Source of the DNA: a virus
Length of the DNA: 64,000 nt
Virus record (IMG/VR): IMGVR_UViG_3300044974_000721
Location: 1-64,000 of that record
Direction: 5' to 3' (one strand)
Made by a program: the position numbers and the translations under genes. Each line of letters begins with the position of its first letter. The first letter of the stretch is position 1. The notes under the pieces were generated by a model. The model made no database searches and was not told the DNA's origin. It saw nothing but the letters and a program-made list of their open reading frames with translations. Below, piece by piece: positions 1 through 7,494 of the stretch.

Positions 1-655
1 GTAGAGAGTACCTGTAAGCCTTACCTGTAGAGAGTACCTGTAAGCCTTACCTGTAGAGAGTACCTGTAAGCCTTACCTGTAGAGAGTACCTGTAAGCCTT
101 ACCTGTAGAGAGTACCTGTAAGCCTTACCTGTAGAGAGTACCCATAGAGATTACCTGTAGAGAGTACCTGTAAGCCTTACCTGTAGAGAGTACCTGTAAG
201 CCTTACCCATAGAGATTACCTGTACAGATTACCTGTAGAGATTACCTGTAGAGAGTACCTATGCGCCTTACCTGTAGAGAGTACCTGTAGAGATTACCTG
301 TAGAGATTACCTGTAGAGATTACCTGTAGAGATTACCTATGCGCCTTACCTGTAGAGATTACCCATAGAGAGTACCTGTAGAGAGTACCTGTAGAGAGTA
401 CCTGTAGAGAGTACCTGTAGAGAGTACTCATAGAGATTACCTGTAAGCCTTACCCATAGAGAGTACCCATAGAGAGTACCCATAGAGATTACCCATAGAG
501 ATTACCCATAGAGATTACCCATAGAGAGTACCCATAGAGATTACCCATAGAGATTACCTATAGAGATTACCTATGCGCCTTACATATAGTTATTATGTAT
601 GTGCCTTACATATAGAGATTATCTATAGAGATTACCTATGCCTTACGAATAGGTT
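1..655. repeat. Tandem array of a degenerate 13-bp unit
   Basis: About 50 head-to-tail 13-bp units fill this stretch and continue off the left edge. The main versions are gtagagagtacct, gtagagattacct, gtaagccttacct and atgcgccttacct, with a cccatagagatta phase variant. The first ~125 bases alternate two versions strictly, giving a 26-bp higher-order repeat. The version with core GTAAGcCTTAC is a perfect 5-bp inverted repeat around one base, and the others keep GTA...TAC ends. Because 13 is not a multiple of 3, stops occur in every frame on both strands, so it is not coding. It decays between about 580 and 655. An iteron-like binding array, replication origin or simple minisatellite are all possible; the sequence does not decide. 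It is not a CRISPR array, as there are no unique spacers. Confidence 0.93.
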
Positions 656-669
656 ACAAAGGGGAGATG

Positions 670-675
670 TATAAT
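670..675 (+). promoter_or_regulatory. Possible -10 element upstream of the first gene
   Basis: A perfect TATAAT hexamer lies between the end of the repeat array and the ATG at 713. No convincing TTGACA-like -35 sits at 16-18 bp; the nearest weak match (ttacga, 643-648) is 21 bp upstream. It is offered only as the best candidate promoter for the small plus-strand operon at 713-2466. AT-rich DNA produces this hexamer by chance fairly often. Confidence 0.3.
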
Positions 676-712
676 AGTAGGATAGGACGTATAAAAGATA
701 TGGAGAGAAAAG

Positions 713-1561
713 ATGTACAAACCGATAGAGCCTGTAGAGATACCCAGCATGAAGGATGTGTTATTAGGAGTAAGAGGGGGGCCGATAGACGTGGGGGTAG
801 TAAAGAATTTAGAGGAAGAGGAGAGTGTAGTAGCGGTGAATTTAGGTATACCTGTAAGGGATATAATAGGGTATAGGAGGAGTCATGTGTTTTACAGGTT
901 AAACGAGAAGCCGGTGAAGGTAAGGCACAATGGGTTAACAGCGGATTTAGAGGTATATGTAGACATGTTTACGTTTGTGCAGGAGAGGGAGGTATTAAAG
1001 GGGGAGGGGGAGGTATATCCGCCGGGGGATCCATTTAGGAGGGATTGGGGGGAGGGGTCATACTATGAGAGGTTTACGATGATGTATGTATATGAGGGGA
1101 TAGTAGTAGAGGAGAGGAGTAAGATGATATGGGATGGGAGGCATGGGAAGTGTATAACAAGGGATGGGGTAGAAGTGAGTGCGGGGGACAGGGTAGGGGT
1201 AGTGAGGGGGATAGTGAGGGGGAGGTTAGACAATCCTGGGATGCCGAAGAGGACGTATTCGATAGGGAATGAGGGGAAGACGAGGGTAGCGAGTAAATAT
1301 AGCCCGGCGGTTAACCGAGATGAGTATATAAATAGGATAGAGAGTTGGTTAGCGGAGAATTACAATGCGAGTATGGTACCGTCTAAGCCAATAAACACAA
1401 CAGGTTTAAGGAAGTATTATAGGACAACAGAGGCTGGTAGTGGTAGTGGGGGTAGTGGTAGTAGTACAGGGGATATAGAGGAGTTAGTAGCGGTGTTAAG
1501 TGGTAATAATTTTATAGAGTGGGCGGCGTTAGTTACGACGACTACTAGCAGTAGTAGTTAA
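713..1561 (+). CDS. Unknown protein upstream of the PAAR tip gene
   Basis: A 282-aa protein that I do not recognise. The ATG at 713 has GGAG about 10 bases upstream, so this start is favoured. The body is rich in Val, Arg and Gly. The last ~45 residues are a Gly/Ser stretch followed by a run of Thr and Ser, which looks like a flexible linker or tail. No signal peptide or membrane segment is apparent. It is the first gene of a four-gene plus-strand cluster and lies 32 bp before the PAAR gene, so a baseplate or spike-tip role is a reasonable guess from context only. The coding strand is extremely purine-rich (AGG, GGG and ATA codons), unlike most genes further right. The end of the gene and the 3' gap contain three copies of agttaatag. 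Confidence 0.8.
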   Translation: MYKPIEPVEIPSMKDVLLGVRGGPIDVGVVKNLEEEESVVAVNLGIPVRDIIGYRRSHVFYRLNEKPVKVRHNGLTADLEVYVDMFTFVQEREVLKGEGEVYPPGDPFRRDWGEGSYYERFTMMYVYEGIVVEERSKMIWDGRHGKCITRDGVEVSAGDRVGVVRGIVRGRLDNPGMPKRTYSIGNEGKTRVASKYSPAVNRDEYINRIESWLAENYNASMVPSKPINTTGLRKYYRTTEAGSGSGGSGSSTGDIEELVAVLSGNNFIEWAALVTTTTSSSS

Positions 1562-1593
1562 TAGTTAATAGTTAATAGTAAGGAGATAGAGAT

Positions 1594-1896
1594 ATGAATG
1601 CGGCGTTATTAGGGGATAAGATAGGGTGTCCAGACGGGGTATGTGTGCATGTAAACAGGGGGCCGTATGTACCGGTAGGGTCGATAAGTTACTGTAAGGT
1701 ATCGAAGGTACTGATAGAGGGAAAGAGGCCGGCGGTGGTAGGGGACAGAGGGATGTGTGGGGGGACAACGGTATTAACGACGGGGTCATCGAGGGTATTA
1801 ATTGAGGGGATGATGGCGCACCGGGTAGGGGACAAGAATGGGTGTACAGGGAGTACAACGGGGCCGGGGAGCAGCCGAGTAAGGATAGGGGGATAG
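1594..1896 (+). CDS. PAAR-like tail spike tip protein
   Basis: A 100-aa protein with the PAAR pattern: repeated short beta segments carrying G-D-K/R and Cys (about residues 7-17 GDKIGCPDG, 50-55 GDRGMC, 79-84 GDKNGC), each followed by a GSxxV-I-G/E-G turn. PAAR proteins form a sharp cone, usually metal-binding through His/Cys, that caps the central spike of contractile tails and type VI secretion systems and pierces the cell envelope. The length is normal for a stand-alone PAAR protein. The start is well supported by AAGGAG at 1580-1585, eight bases before the ATG. It sits apart from the main tail cluster (33-50 kb) but in the same genome block. The assignment is from motif pattern; no toxin extension is fused to it. 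Confidence 0.88.
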   Translation: MNAALLGDKIGCPDGVCVHVNRGPYVPVGSISYCKVSKVLIEGKRPAVVGDRGMCGGTTVLTTGSSRVLIEGMMAHRVGDKNGCTGSTTGPGSSRVRIGG

Positions 1897-1943
1897 ATTG
1901 GATAGAGAGTATAAGATAGGAATAGAGATATAAGGAAAGAAAA

Positions 1944-2333
1944 ATGAAGAAACTAAGAGAGATAGTATATAGAGTAAGAGGGGTTATAAAGGTATTAAAG
2001 CTACTAAAAGAGATAGAGGTTAAAGAGAGTAAAAGTGGGATAGAGATAGAGTTAAGGGGGGTAAAGGTAAAGATAGAGGGGAGGGTAGTAGAGGTAGAGT
2101 ATGATGGGGTAATGATGTTAGAGCCGAAGTATTTATCGATGTGTTTAAAGGCAGGTAAAAAGACAGAGGAGGGGAGGAGAGAGGTAGAAGAGAAGATAGA
2201 GAGGTTAAAGTGGTTAGTAGAGAACGAGGAAAAAGGGGATGAAGAGAGAGAGTATAAAGAGGATAGAAGGGATAGGGAAGAAGAGGGGGATAAAGGGAGG
2301 GGAAGTTGTGGAGTACCTGTTAGATTTTTATAG
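1944..2333 (+). CDS. Small charged unknown protein
   Basis: A 129-aa protein, very rich in Lys, Glu, Arg and Val, with alternating hydrophobic/charged strands in the first 60 residues and a Glu/Lys/Arg-rich, probably helical, second half. The ATG is preceded by AAGGAA (1932-1937). The last ~32 codons overlap the next gene in another frame and read as low-complexity charged sequence. The real protein may therefore be mostly the first ~97 residues, or ribosomes may change frame here. I do not recognise a family. It is downstream of the PAAR gene in the same purine-rich operon. Confidence 0.65.
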   Translation: MKKLREIVYRVRGVIKVLKLLKEIEVKESKSGIEIELRGVKVKIEGRVVEVEYDGVMMLEPKYLSMCLKAGKKTEEGRREVEEKIERLKWLVENEEKGDEEREYKEDRRDREEEGDKGRGSCGVPVRFL

Positions 2334-2466
2334 TATGGAGCATATAGACTTATGGATTGAGAGGATAAAAGAGGAGGAGGAGGAGGGGTTAAAAGTAAGG
2401 ACAAGGGCGCAGTTATCGGTATTATACTCGTATTTACAGACGTTACATGACAGGATAATACTTTAA
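2239..2466 (+). CDS. Small unknown protein overlapping the previous gene
   Basis: A 75-aa frame ending at the TAA at 2464-2466. It overlaps the preceding gene by 95 bases in the +1 (equivalently -2) frame. The C-terminal half looks like real protein (an amphipathic helix with a run of Glu, then Leu/Tyr-rich sequence). Two starts are possible: ATG 2239, or ATG 2335, which begins one base after the stop of the upstream gene (TAG 2331-2333) and gives 43 aa. A third option is a frameshift fusion to the upstream gene; I see no clear slippery site. Its stop codon shares two bases with the stop of the convergent minus-strand gene. Confidence 0.5.
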   Translation: MKRESIKRIEGIGKKRGIKGGEVVEYLLDFYSMEHIDLWIERIKEEEEEGLKVRTRAQLSVLYSYLQTLHDRIIL

Positions 2467-3449
2467 GCGAAGGCGGTGATATCAAGGCGGGGGTGTGTAT
2501 CCTTAAAAGGTTTTAAGGTATAGATATTGTTTTTAGAGATTAAGCGAGAGATATCACCGATGGAGTCGGAGACAGAGAGGGTTTTAAAGGAGAAGGATTC
2601 TTTAATAGAGGAGAAAACAGTGGGGCCCGAGAAAGAGACTTTTAGGCGGTGTGACAAGTCATTAGAGAGCCAGTAATGGGATTGAGAGAGGGAGTCAAAG
2701 AATATTTTTTGATAAGAGGGGGAGAGAGTAGAGATAAGTTCAAGTTCAGTAAGGCCTATTAAGGTATTAAAAGGTGAGTTAGAGATAGAAGTGATACAGA
2801 AGGTAATGGGAGAGGAGGAGGAGAGATAGAGTTGAGGGGAATCAAAAGAGGATTGATTAGAGGGGGAGAGAAGGGTAGTAAGGGGTTGAGAAGGTGGGCA
2901 GGAGAAGAGGTAGAGGAGAGGGTAAGAGAAATTGACATAAATATTATCAACAACAGATTTAAAAGAAGAGGAGCGTTTAAGATTACGATAAGAGGAGAGA
3001 ACGGAGTCAAAGACAGATTGAGGAGCGCGGGTAAGGGAGATAACTTGGATAGTATTAGATAATTGATAGGTAGGGAAATGAAAGAGAAAGCGGTTAAAGT
3101 GTTTACTATAAAGGAGAAGGCGTTCTTGTTGAGTGGTACCGAAGAGGTAGACAGTTTTGCCTTGTATAGAAGTAGGTTTAAGGATAGAGGAGTAGAGGGG
3201 GGTAAAGGATTCAGAGAGGACGGTGAGATAGGTTTGAGGGATATAGCCGTATAATTGGAGGTCATAGGAGAGAAGGGTATCAGGGGAGGAAGCGAGGATA
3301 GACATATAAAGAGTCTGTCCAGGGAAGAAGACAGCGCGGGCTATAGTTTCAAAACTCATATATTTAGATAATTCTTTATAGCCTCCCAACGCGACGAAAC
3401 TTTCGTCGCTCAAAGTTTTTATTACTTCTATTGTTTCTACAGTTGTCAT
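2463..3449 (-). CDS. Unknown 328-aa protein, last gene of the minus-strand block
   Basis: A protein of 328 residues with ordinary amino-acid composition in its first ~180 residues and a Ser/Leu/Pro-rich second half. No motif is recognisable and no membrane segment is clear. It starts at the ATG at 3449 (complement), 14 bases after the stop of the next minus-strand gene, so it probably shares that transcript. Its coding strand is strongly pyrimidine-rich, the reverse of the adjacent plus-strand genes, so the top strand stays purine-rich across the junction. The plus-strand frames inside it are charged, low-complexity shadows. By location in a run of virion genes it may be a baseplate or tail protein, but nothing in the sequence proves it. 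Confidence 0.72.
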   Translation of the reverse strand: MTTVETIEVIKTLSDESFVALGGYKELSKYMSFETIARAVFFPGQTLYMSILASSPDTLLSYDLQLYGYIPQTYLTVLSESFTPLYSSILKPTSIQGKTVYLFGTTQQERLLLYSKHFNRFLFHFPTYQLSNTIQVISLTRAPQSVFDSVLSSYRNLKRSSSFKSVVDNIYVNFSYPLLYLFSCPPSQPLTTLLSPSNQSSFDSPQLYLSSSSPITFCITSISNSPFNTLIGLTELELISTLSPSYQKIFFDSLSQSHYWLSNDLSHRLKVSFSGPTVFSSIKESFSFKTLSVSDSIGDISRLISKNNIYTLKPFKDTHPRLDITAFA

Positions 3450-3463
3450 ATGTTTTTGCTCTT

Positions 3464-4738
3464 TTATAATAGATTTACACGACTGTTGTCTAGTTTGTTA
3501 ATGTACTCAATCTGTTTAAGTTTAGTAGAGTGTCCTGTACCAGAGGTAATTATTTTTAAGTAAACGTTAGGTTCATTTCCTCTTTTTCCCTTGTCAGTTC
3601 TTATAAAAATAAAAAAATGGGTTCCATTTGTATTTAAGTAGTTTTCACTGTAAAAGAAAGTTTTACATTTTTGCACTAGATTTTGTAGAGCAGTTGTATA
3701 AGAAGTTCTTTTTGTTATTCCAGCTGCGGCTATAAACGCTCGTGCATTACTTAACTCGTTAATAGAAGCTTGATTTCGTGTATTATACTGCCGAACTCCT
3801 TGAGGTATAGAAGGAAGCCTTAACGCTAGCTGGTCACCATAATCTGGACCTGGTGTAATAGGCGGAAGGGGGGTATTATTTGTGTTTGGGGGTTCCGCTG
3901 CAGTAGCAGACCCAAAAAAAGGATTACTTTGGTTATTAGGAGTAGTAGCTACAGGAGTAGTTGCTGTTTCTGTTGCGGCAGCAACAGCAGCAGGGGTTAC
4001 TTTTACACCAATTTCGGTAGGAGTTAACTGTTTAGTAGTAGTGTCAAAGCTAAGTTGGGTATAATTAGCCTTATTAAAGTTAGAGGAGAAGTAAAGGATA
4101 GAAAGAGAGTAATAAGTCAAGTTATTACGAACGCAGTAGTATTTAAAATCTAGGATAGAGCCTGTAAAGAACACAGATTCTGTAAATTTAGGGGAGGGGA
4201 CTTTAATAGATACAGTAATTATAGCCCCGCGCCGCACTATATTTTCTTCAATAAAGTTAGCAGTTTCGTAAGTGTTAGAGGATGTTTTGCCGGGTATAAT
4301 AGCGCCTACGAGGAAGATAGATTTTCTATCAATACTAAGGTTTTGTAGCATATAGTTACTACCGGGCACAAGATGGTTTTTTACTCGCATTTGTGTGCGA
4401 ATAGGGATACCTGGTTGAACCTCAGGGACGCCTGGGCCGCCGCGAAACTTAGATGTAGGGCTTGAGTAGTTAAGAACAGTTTCAATAGCGGGGAGAAGGG
4501 TAAAATCAATTTTTTTATCTCCGTTTTTATCTGTGTATTTAAGGCTAAAAGTATCCGCCCTAGCGACTAGTTTATTAAGGGAGTTTAGGCTACTAGATAT
4601 ATTAGGAGGGTTAGTTTCTACAGTTTTTGTTGAGTTTGGAGAATAAGGGCTGGAAGGGTTAGTAGAGTTAATAACAGAGGAGGAGGAAGCTATAAGGTTA
4701 GAAACAGCCCCATCAAGGGCTAAGATTTGAGGGCTCAT
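3464..4738 (-). CDS. Fibre/baseplate-like paralogue A (424 aa)
   Basis: The first ~225 residues are nearly identical to the N-terminus of the 852-aa protein at 4892-7450 and clearly related to the 279-aa protein at 7495-8334. The shared domain carries the landmarks KTVETNPP, LPAIET, FRG, VPEV and GIPIRT, followed by a beta-rich part ending in YYCVRNNLTYYS. Then comes an Ala/Thr/Pro linker (about 245-305) and a different C-terminal module of ~110 residues that weakly resembles a segment of the 852-aa protein (about residues 447-550). A common anchoring domain with variable ends is typical of tail-fibre or baseplate-attached proteins; this is inference from architecture. The domain also slightly recalls baseplate hub/wedge beta domains, but I cannot name a family. 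No Shine-Dalgarno site precedes the ATG. Confidence 0.78.
   Translation of the reverse strand: MSPQILALDGAVSNLIASSSSVINSTNPSSPYSPNSTKTVETNPPNISSSLNSLNKLVARADTFSLKYTDKNGDKKIDFTLLPAIETVLNYSSPTSKFRGGPGVPEVQPGIPIRTQMRVKNHLVPGSNYMLQNLSIDRKSIFLVGAIIPGKTSSNTYETANFIEENIVRRGAIITVSIKVPSPKFTESVFFTGSILDFKYYCVRNNLTYYSLSILYFSSNFNKANYTQLSFDTTTKQLTPTEIGVKVTPAAVAAATETATTPVATTPNNQSNPFFGSATAAEPPNTNNTPLPPITPGPDYGDQLALRLPSIPQGVRQYNTRNQASINELSNARAFIAAAGITKRTSYTTALQNLVQKCKTFFYSENYLNTNGTHFFIFIRTDKGKRGNEPNVYLKIITSGTGHSTKLKQIEYINKLDNSRVNLL
4063..4738 (-). repeat. Direct repeat copy 1 (5' part of paralogue A)
   Basis: About 675 bp almost identical to 6775-7450. Long exact stretches are visible, for example around 4600-4700 versus 7310-7412. 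The identity falls off where the Ala/Thr linker begins. This marks a recent duplication or gene conversion of the shared N-terminal domain. Confidence 0.85.
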
Positions 4739-4891
4739 AAAGATATTTATTATAGTTTTATAGAAGCTTAGAGGCTGCAGAAGATATCGCGGGGGCTATA
4801 GTTTCAACGTTATATATACTGCTTACTACAATATACGACTTCTAGTTTACTCTACCTCTATGTTATTCTTCGTTGGGGTATGTTAAACGTA
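4739..4891. other. Gap between two minus-strand paralogues
   Basis: No gene is supported here. The complement has a 27-codon open stretch without a start codon. The segment around 4790-4806 (cgggggctatagtttcaa) resembles 3335-3352 inside the 328-aa gene (cgggctatagtttcaaaa), with a shared ETIA-like translation. It may be a scrap of a lost paralogue or chance. Confidence 0.4.
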
Positions 4892-7450
4892 TTAGCGCAG
4901 GGTTCTTCTAGCTATATAGTTGTCTACATATAATTTTTCTTCTGAACTAGTTAAGGTTCTATGCACGTCTGGATGACTCATAATTACTATTTGAGTTTCA
5001 TGTATATTTATTATTACGTAGTTATCTACCCAAACTACCCTACTACCTCTAAAAACCAGCTTCTGTTTATTGAAGGTCCTACCGTCATGTCTTAGCGGAG
5101 AAGGTATGTATGTAAACGCACTTGTTAGCGCTTGTCTTATTTTATTATCGGGGGTATTAGGTTTTATTTTCTTGGTATCTATCAAGTCGGTAGCAAGATT
5201 TTCCATAAATTCTACTATTTCTAGTGCTTTTGCAGTCGGCGGGGGTAGTGGATTATTAACGTTAACTGAGTTTGAGCTACGGGAAAACGGGGATAAATCA
5301 TTACCTTGTAAGTTAGTACGGCTGAGAGGGGTTCCTGGGGTAGCTCCGGGATTAATTCTTTCTCGAACGACATGATTCGTTAAAATATGTCTTTCGGCCT
5401 CTGGTAAACTGTCATCCAATTCATGAGTAGTTCTAATTTCTAGAGTAGCCTTTCCAACGATAACTATTGATACGTATTTATCTAAATAAACCCCGTTTCC
5501 GTCGTCGCCTGCGTTGTACGTTCGTTTATTTTTGTTAAGCCTTGTACCATCGTGTTTACGTCTGTCACCTATTGCATCTAATGCATCATTGTGCATTTGC
5601 GTTATATTATCTACGGGTGTAGTAGGGGTTATACGGTTATATTTTCCGGTGGCTATTAAGTCTTTAGCAAGCTTTTCCATAAATGCTTTAATGTTTCTGA
5701 CTCTATTAGTCTGATTACGTCCTTGATTACCGCCCCTTGGGGTTTGTAAGGAGGTATTAGCTGGCGGATTTGGTTTTAAAGTTATCTGTGTATATTCTGT
5801 TTTGGTTGTGTTCCAAGTTAGGCGTTTAGCGAAGACTCCTATTCTTTCTATAGTGTTAGTATTATTATTACCTTGCTTTAGTTTTACGAATATGTAAACT
5901 TCATAGTCCTGGGTAAGAGTATTTTTCTGCAAAAAAAACACTTCTGTATTATCTTCATTAGAGCCGTTCTTACCGTATTTTTTTTCGGTATTAGCCTTAA
6001 ATATAAGTTCTATGTTTCTACTATAAGGGAAGCCCTTGTAAATAATATTATTGTTTACAATATTGTTTGCTTTATCTACACCTTTTTGTATAGCTGTACG
6101 TAGAGCTCGCTCTTTTGTATTAATATTATTATTATTGTTTGAATTGGAGCTTGTTTGAGTTGTGGAGCTTGCTGGTATTGTTTTTCTAACAGAAAAACTC
6201 TGTAAAATAATTTTTTCTTGTGGCGTTAATGTGTTATCTAAAGCACGCGTAGTTACAATTAATAGAGTAGCCGGTATTTCCATAATTACTTCTGCGTATT
6301 TATCTACAAGAACATTACGATATCGCAGATAAGACTGATTATCGGGGATGAAATAAAGGTCATCTTCATCTTTTCTAAGCTGTCCACCATCATGTTTAGT
6401 TATATTAGATATTGCTCTAAATGCCTCTCTGTGCATTTGTCTTATGGTATCAGCGGGGGTATTATTGTTTATACGTTTATATTTTCCTGTGGCTATTAAG
6501 CTGTTAGCAAGCTTTTCCATAAAGGCTTTAATTTTTGTGACTCTATCAGTCTGATTAGAAGTAGACCCAGGAGGAGTAGGAGGAGTAGTAGGAGTAGTAG
6601 TAGGCGCAGGAGAAGTAGTAGGCGCAGGAGAAGACTCAGAAGAAGAATTAGGAGTAGACTCAGTAGTAGAAGTAGTAGTAGTAGCTGCGGCAGAAATGCT
6701 GCTCTGGGTTACTTTTACGTTAATACTAGTTGGGGTTAAAGTAGGTGTAGTTCTGTTAAAAGGGAGTTGGTTATAAGTAGGAGAAGAGAAGTTAGAGGAG
6801 GAGTAAATAATAGAGAAAGAGTAATAAGTCAAGTTATTACGAACGCAGTAGTATTTAAACTCAGCGATAGAGCCGGTAAATGAGAGAGATTCTGTGAAGT
6901 TAGGTGATGGGACTTTAATAGAGACAGTAATTATAGCCCCGCGCCGCACTACATTTTCTTCGATAAAGTTAGCAGTTTCATAAGTATTAGGAGAGGTTTT
7001 GCTGGGTATAATAGCGCCCACAAGAAAGATAGATTTTCTATCAATACTAAGGTTTTGTAGAATATAGTTACTACCAGGCACAAGATGGTTTTTTACTCGC
7101 ATTTGAGTACGAATAGGAATACCTGGTTGAACCTCAGGGACGCCTGGGCCGCCGCGAAACTTAGATGTAGGGCTTGAGTAGTTAAGAACAGTTTCAATAG
7201 CAGGAAGAAGAGTAAATTTAATTTCTTTTGTACTACCATCTTTATATTTAAGGCTAAAGGTATCCGCCCTAGCGACTAGTTTATTAAGGGAGTTTAGGCT
7301 ACTAGAGATATTAGGAGGGTTAGTTTCTACAGTTTTTATTGAGTTTGGAGAATAAGGGCTGGAGGGGTTAGTAGAGTTAATAACAGAGGAGGAGGAAGCT
7401 ATAAGGTTAGAAATAGTAGCGTCAAGGGCTAGAGGGGTGTCTGAAACCAT
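4892..7450 (-). CDS. Modular fibre/baseplate-like paralogue B (852 aa)
   Basis: Residues 1-225 repeat the N-terminal domain of the 424-aa neighbour almost exactly. A Ser/Thr/Pro/Ala linker follows (about 250-298, with an APTTSP-type repeat). Then come three copies of a ~115-residue module at about 301-426, 581-700 and 738-852. Each copy has FME(K/N)LA.(D/S)LI near its start, then TP.D.I.Q, HDG about 40 residues on, and D(K/N)Y followed by beta strands and an (LD).(T/S)L...E...V(R)-like end. Between copies 1 and 2 is another ~110-residue segment (about 447-560) that resembles the C-terminus of the 424-aa protein. The module family is not one I recognise. The design suggests an extended fibre-like or adhesin-like virion protein with exchangeable domains. 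No Shine-Dalgarno site is visible. Confidence 0.8.
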   Translation of the reverse strand: MVSDTPLALDATISNLIASSSSVINSTNPSSPYSPNSIKTVETNPPNISSSLNSLNKLVARADTFSLKYKDGSTKEIKFTLLPAIETVLNYSSPTSKFRGGPGVPEVQPGIPIRTQMRVKNHLVPGSNYILQNLSIDRKSIFLVGAIIPSKTSPNTYETANFIEENVVRRGAIITVSIKVPSPNFTESLSFTGSIAEFKYYCVRNNLTYYSFSIIYSSSNFSSPTYNQLPFNRTTPTLTPTSINVKVTQSSISAAATTTTSTTESTPNSSSESSPAPTTSPAPTTTPTTPPTPPGSTSNQTDRVTKIKAFMEKLANSLIATGKYKRINNNTPADTIRQMHREAFRAISNITKHDGGQLRKDEDDLYFIPDNQSYLRYRNVLVDKYAEVIMEIPATLLIVTTRALDNTLTPQEKIILQSFSVRKTIPASSTTQTSSNSNNNNNINTKERALRTAIQKGVDKANNIVNNNIIYKGFPYSRNIELIFKANTEKKYGKNGSNEDNTEVFFLQKNTLTQDYEVYIFVKLKQGNNNTNTIERIGVFAKRLTWNTTKTEYTQITLKPNPPANTSLQTPRGGNQGRNQTNRVRNIKAFMEKLAKDLIATGKYNRITPTTPVDNITQMHNDALDAIGDRRKHDGTRLNKNKRTYNAGDDGNGVYLDKYVSIVIVGKATLEIRTTHELDDSLPEAERHILTNHVVRERINPGATPGTPLSRTNLQGNDLSPFSRSSNSVNVNNPLPPPTAKALEIVEFMENLATDLIDTKKIKPNTPDNKIRQALTSAFTYIPSPLRHDGRTFNKQKLVFRGSRVVWVDNYVIINIHETQIVIMSHPDVHRTLTSSEEKLYVDNYIARRTLR
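6775..7450 (-). repeat. Direct repeat copy 2 (5' part of paralogue B)
   Basis: The partner of 4063-4738. Both copies encode the same ~225-residue anchoring domain in the same orientation, 2.7 kb apart, so they could recombine and delete or exchange the intervening C-terminal modules. Confidence 0.85.
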
Positions 7451-7494
7451 AGGTTTTTATACTGTTCTTTTTTTGTATTTTTTTTAGGAGTAAG

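Noticed and set aside
1-655. CRISPR-like repeat array
   Set aside because: Units are contiguous 13-mers with no unique spacers and no cas genes nearby.
667-876. 69-aa plus-strand frame starting at 667
   Set aside because: It overlaps the better-supported gene starting at 713 in another frame, has a highly charged composition and no Shine-Dalgarno site.
1565-2485. 306-aa minus-strand open frame opposite the PAAR gene
   Set aside because: It is a Ser/Leu/Pro/Thr low-complexity shadow of purine-rich plus-strand genes. The plus-strand frame has the PAAR motifs and strong Shine-Dalgarno sites.
2759-3265. Minus- and plus-strand frames inside the 328-aa gene
   Set aside because: They are low-complexity (Leu/Ser/Pro or Arg/Gly/Glu) sequences caused by the purine/pyrimidine bias; the 328-aa frame has a natural composition.
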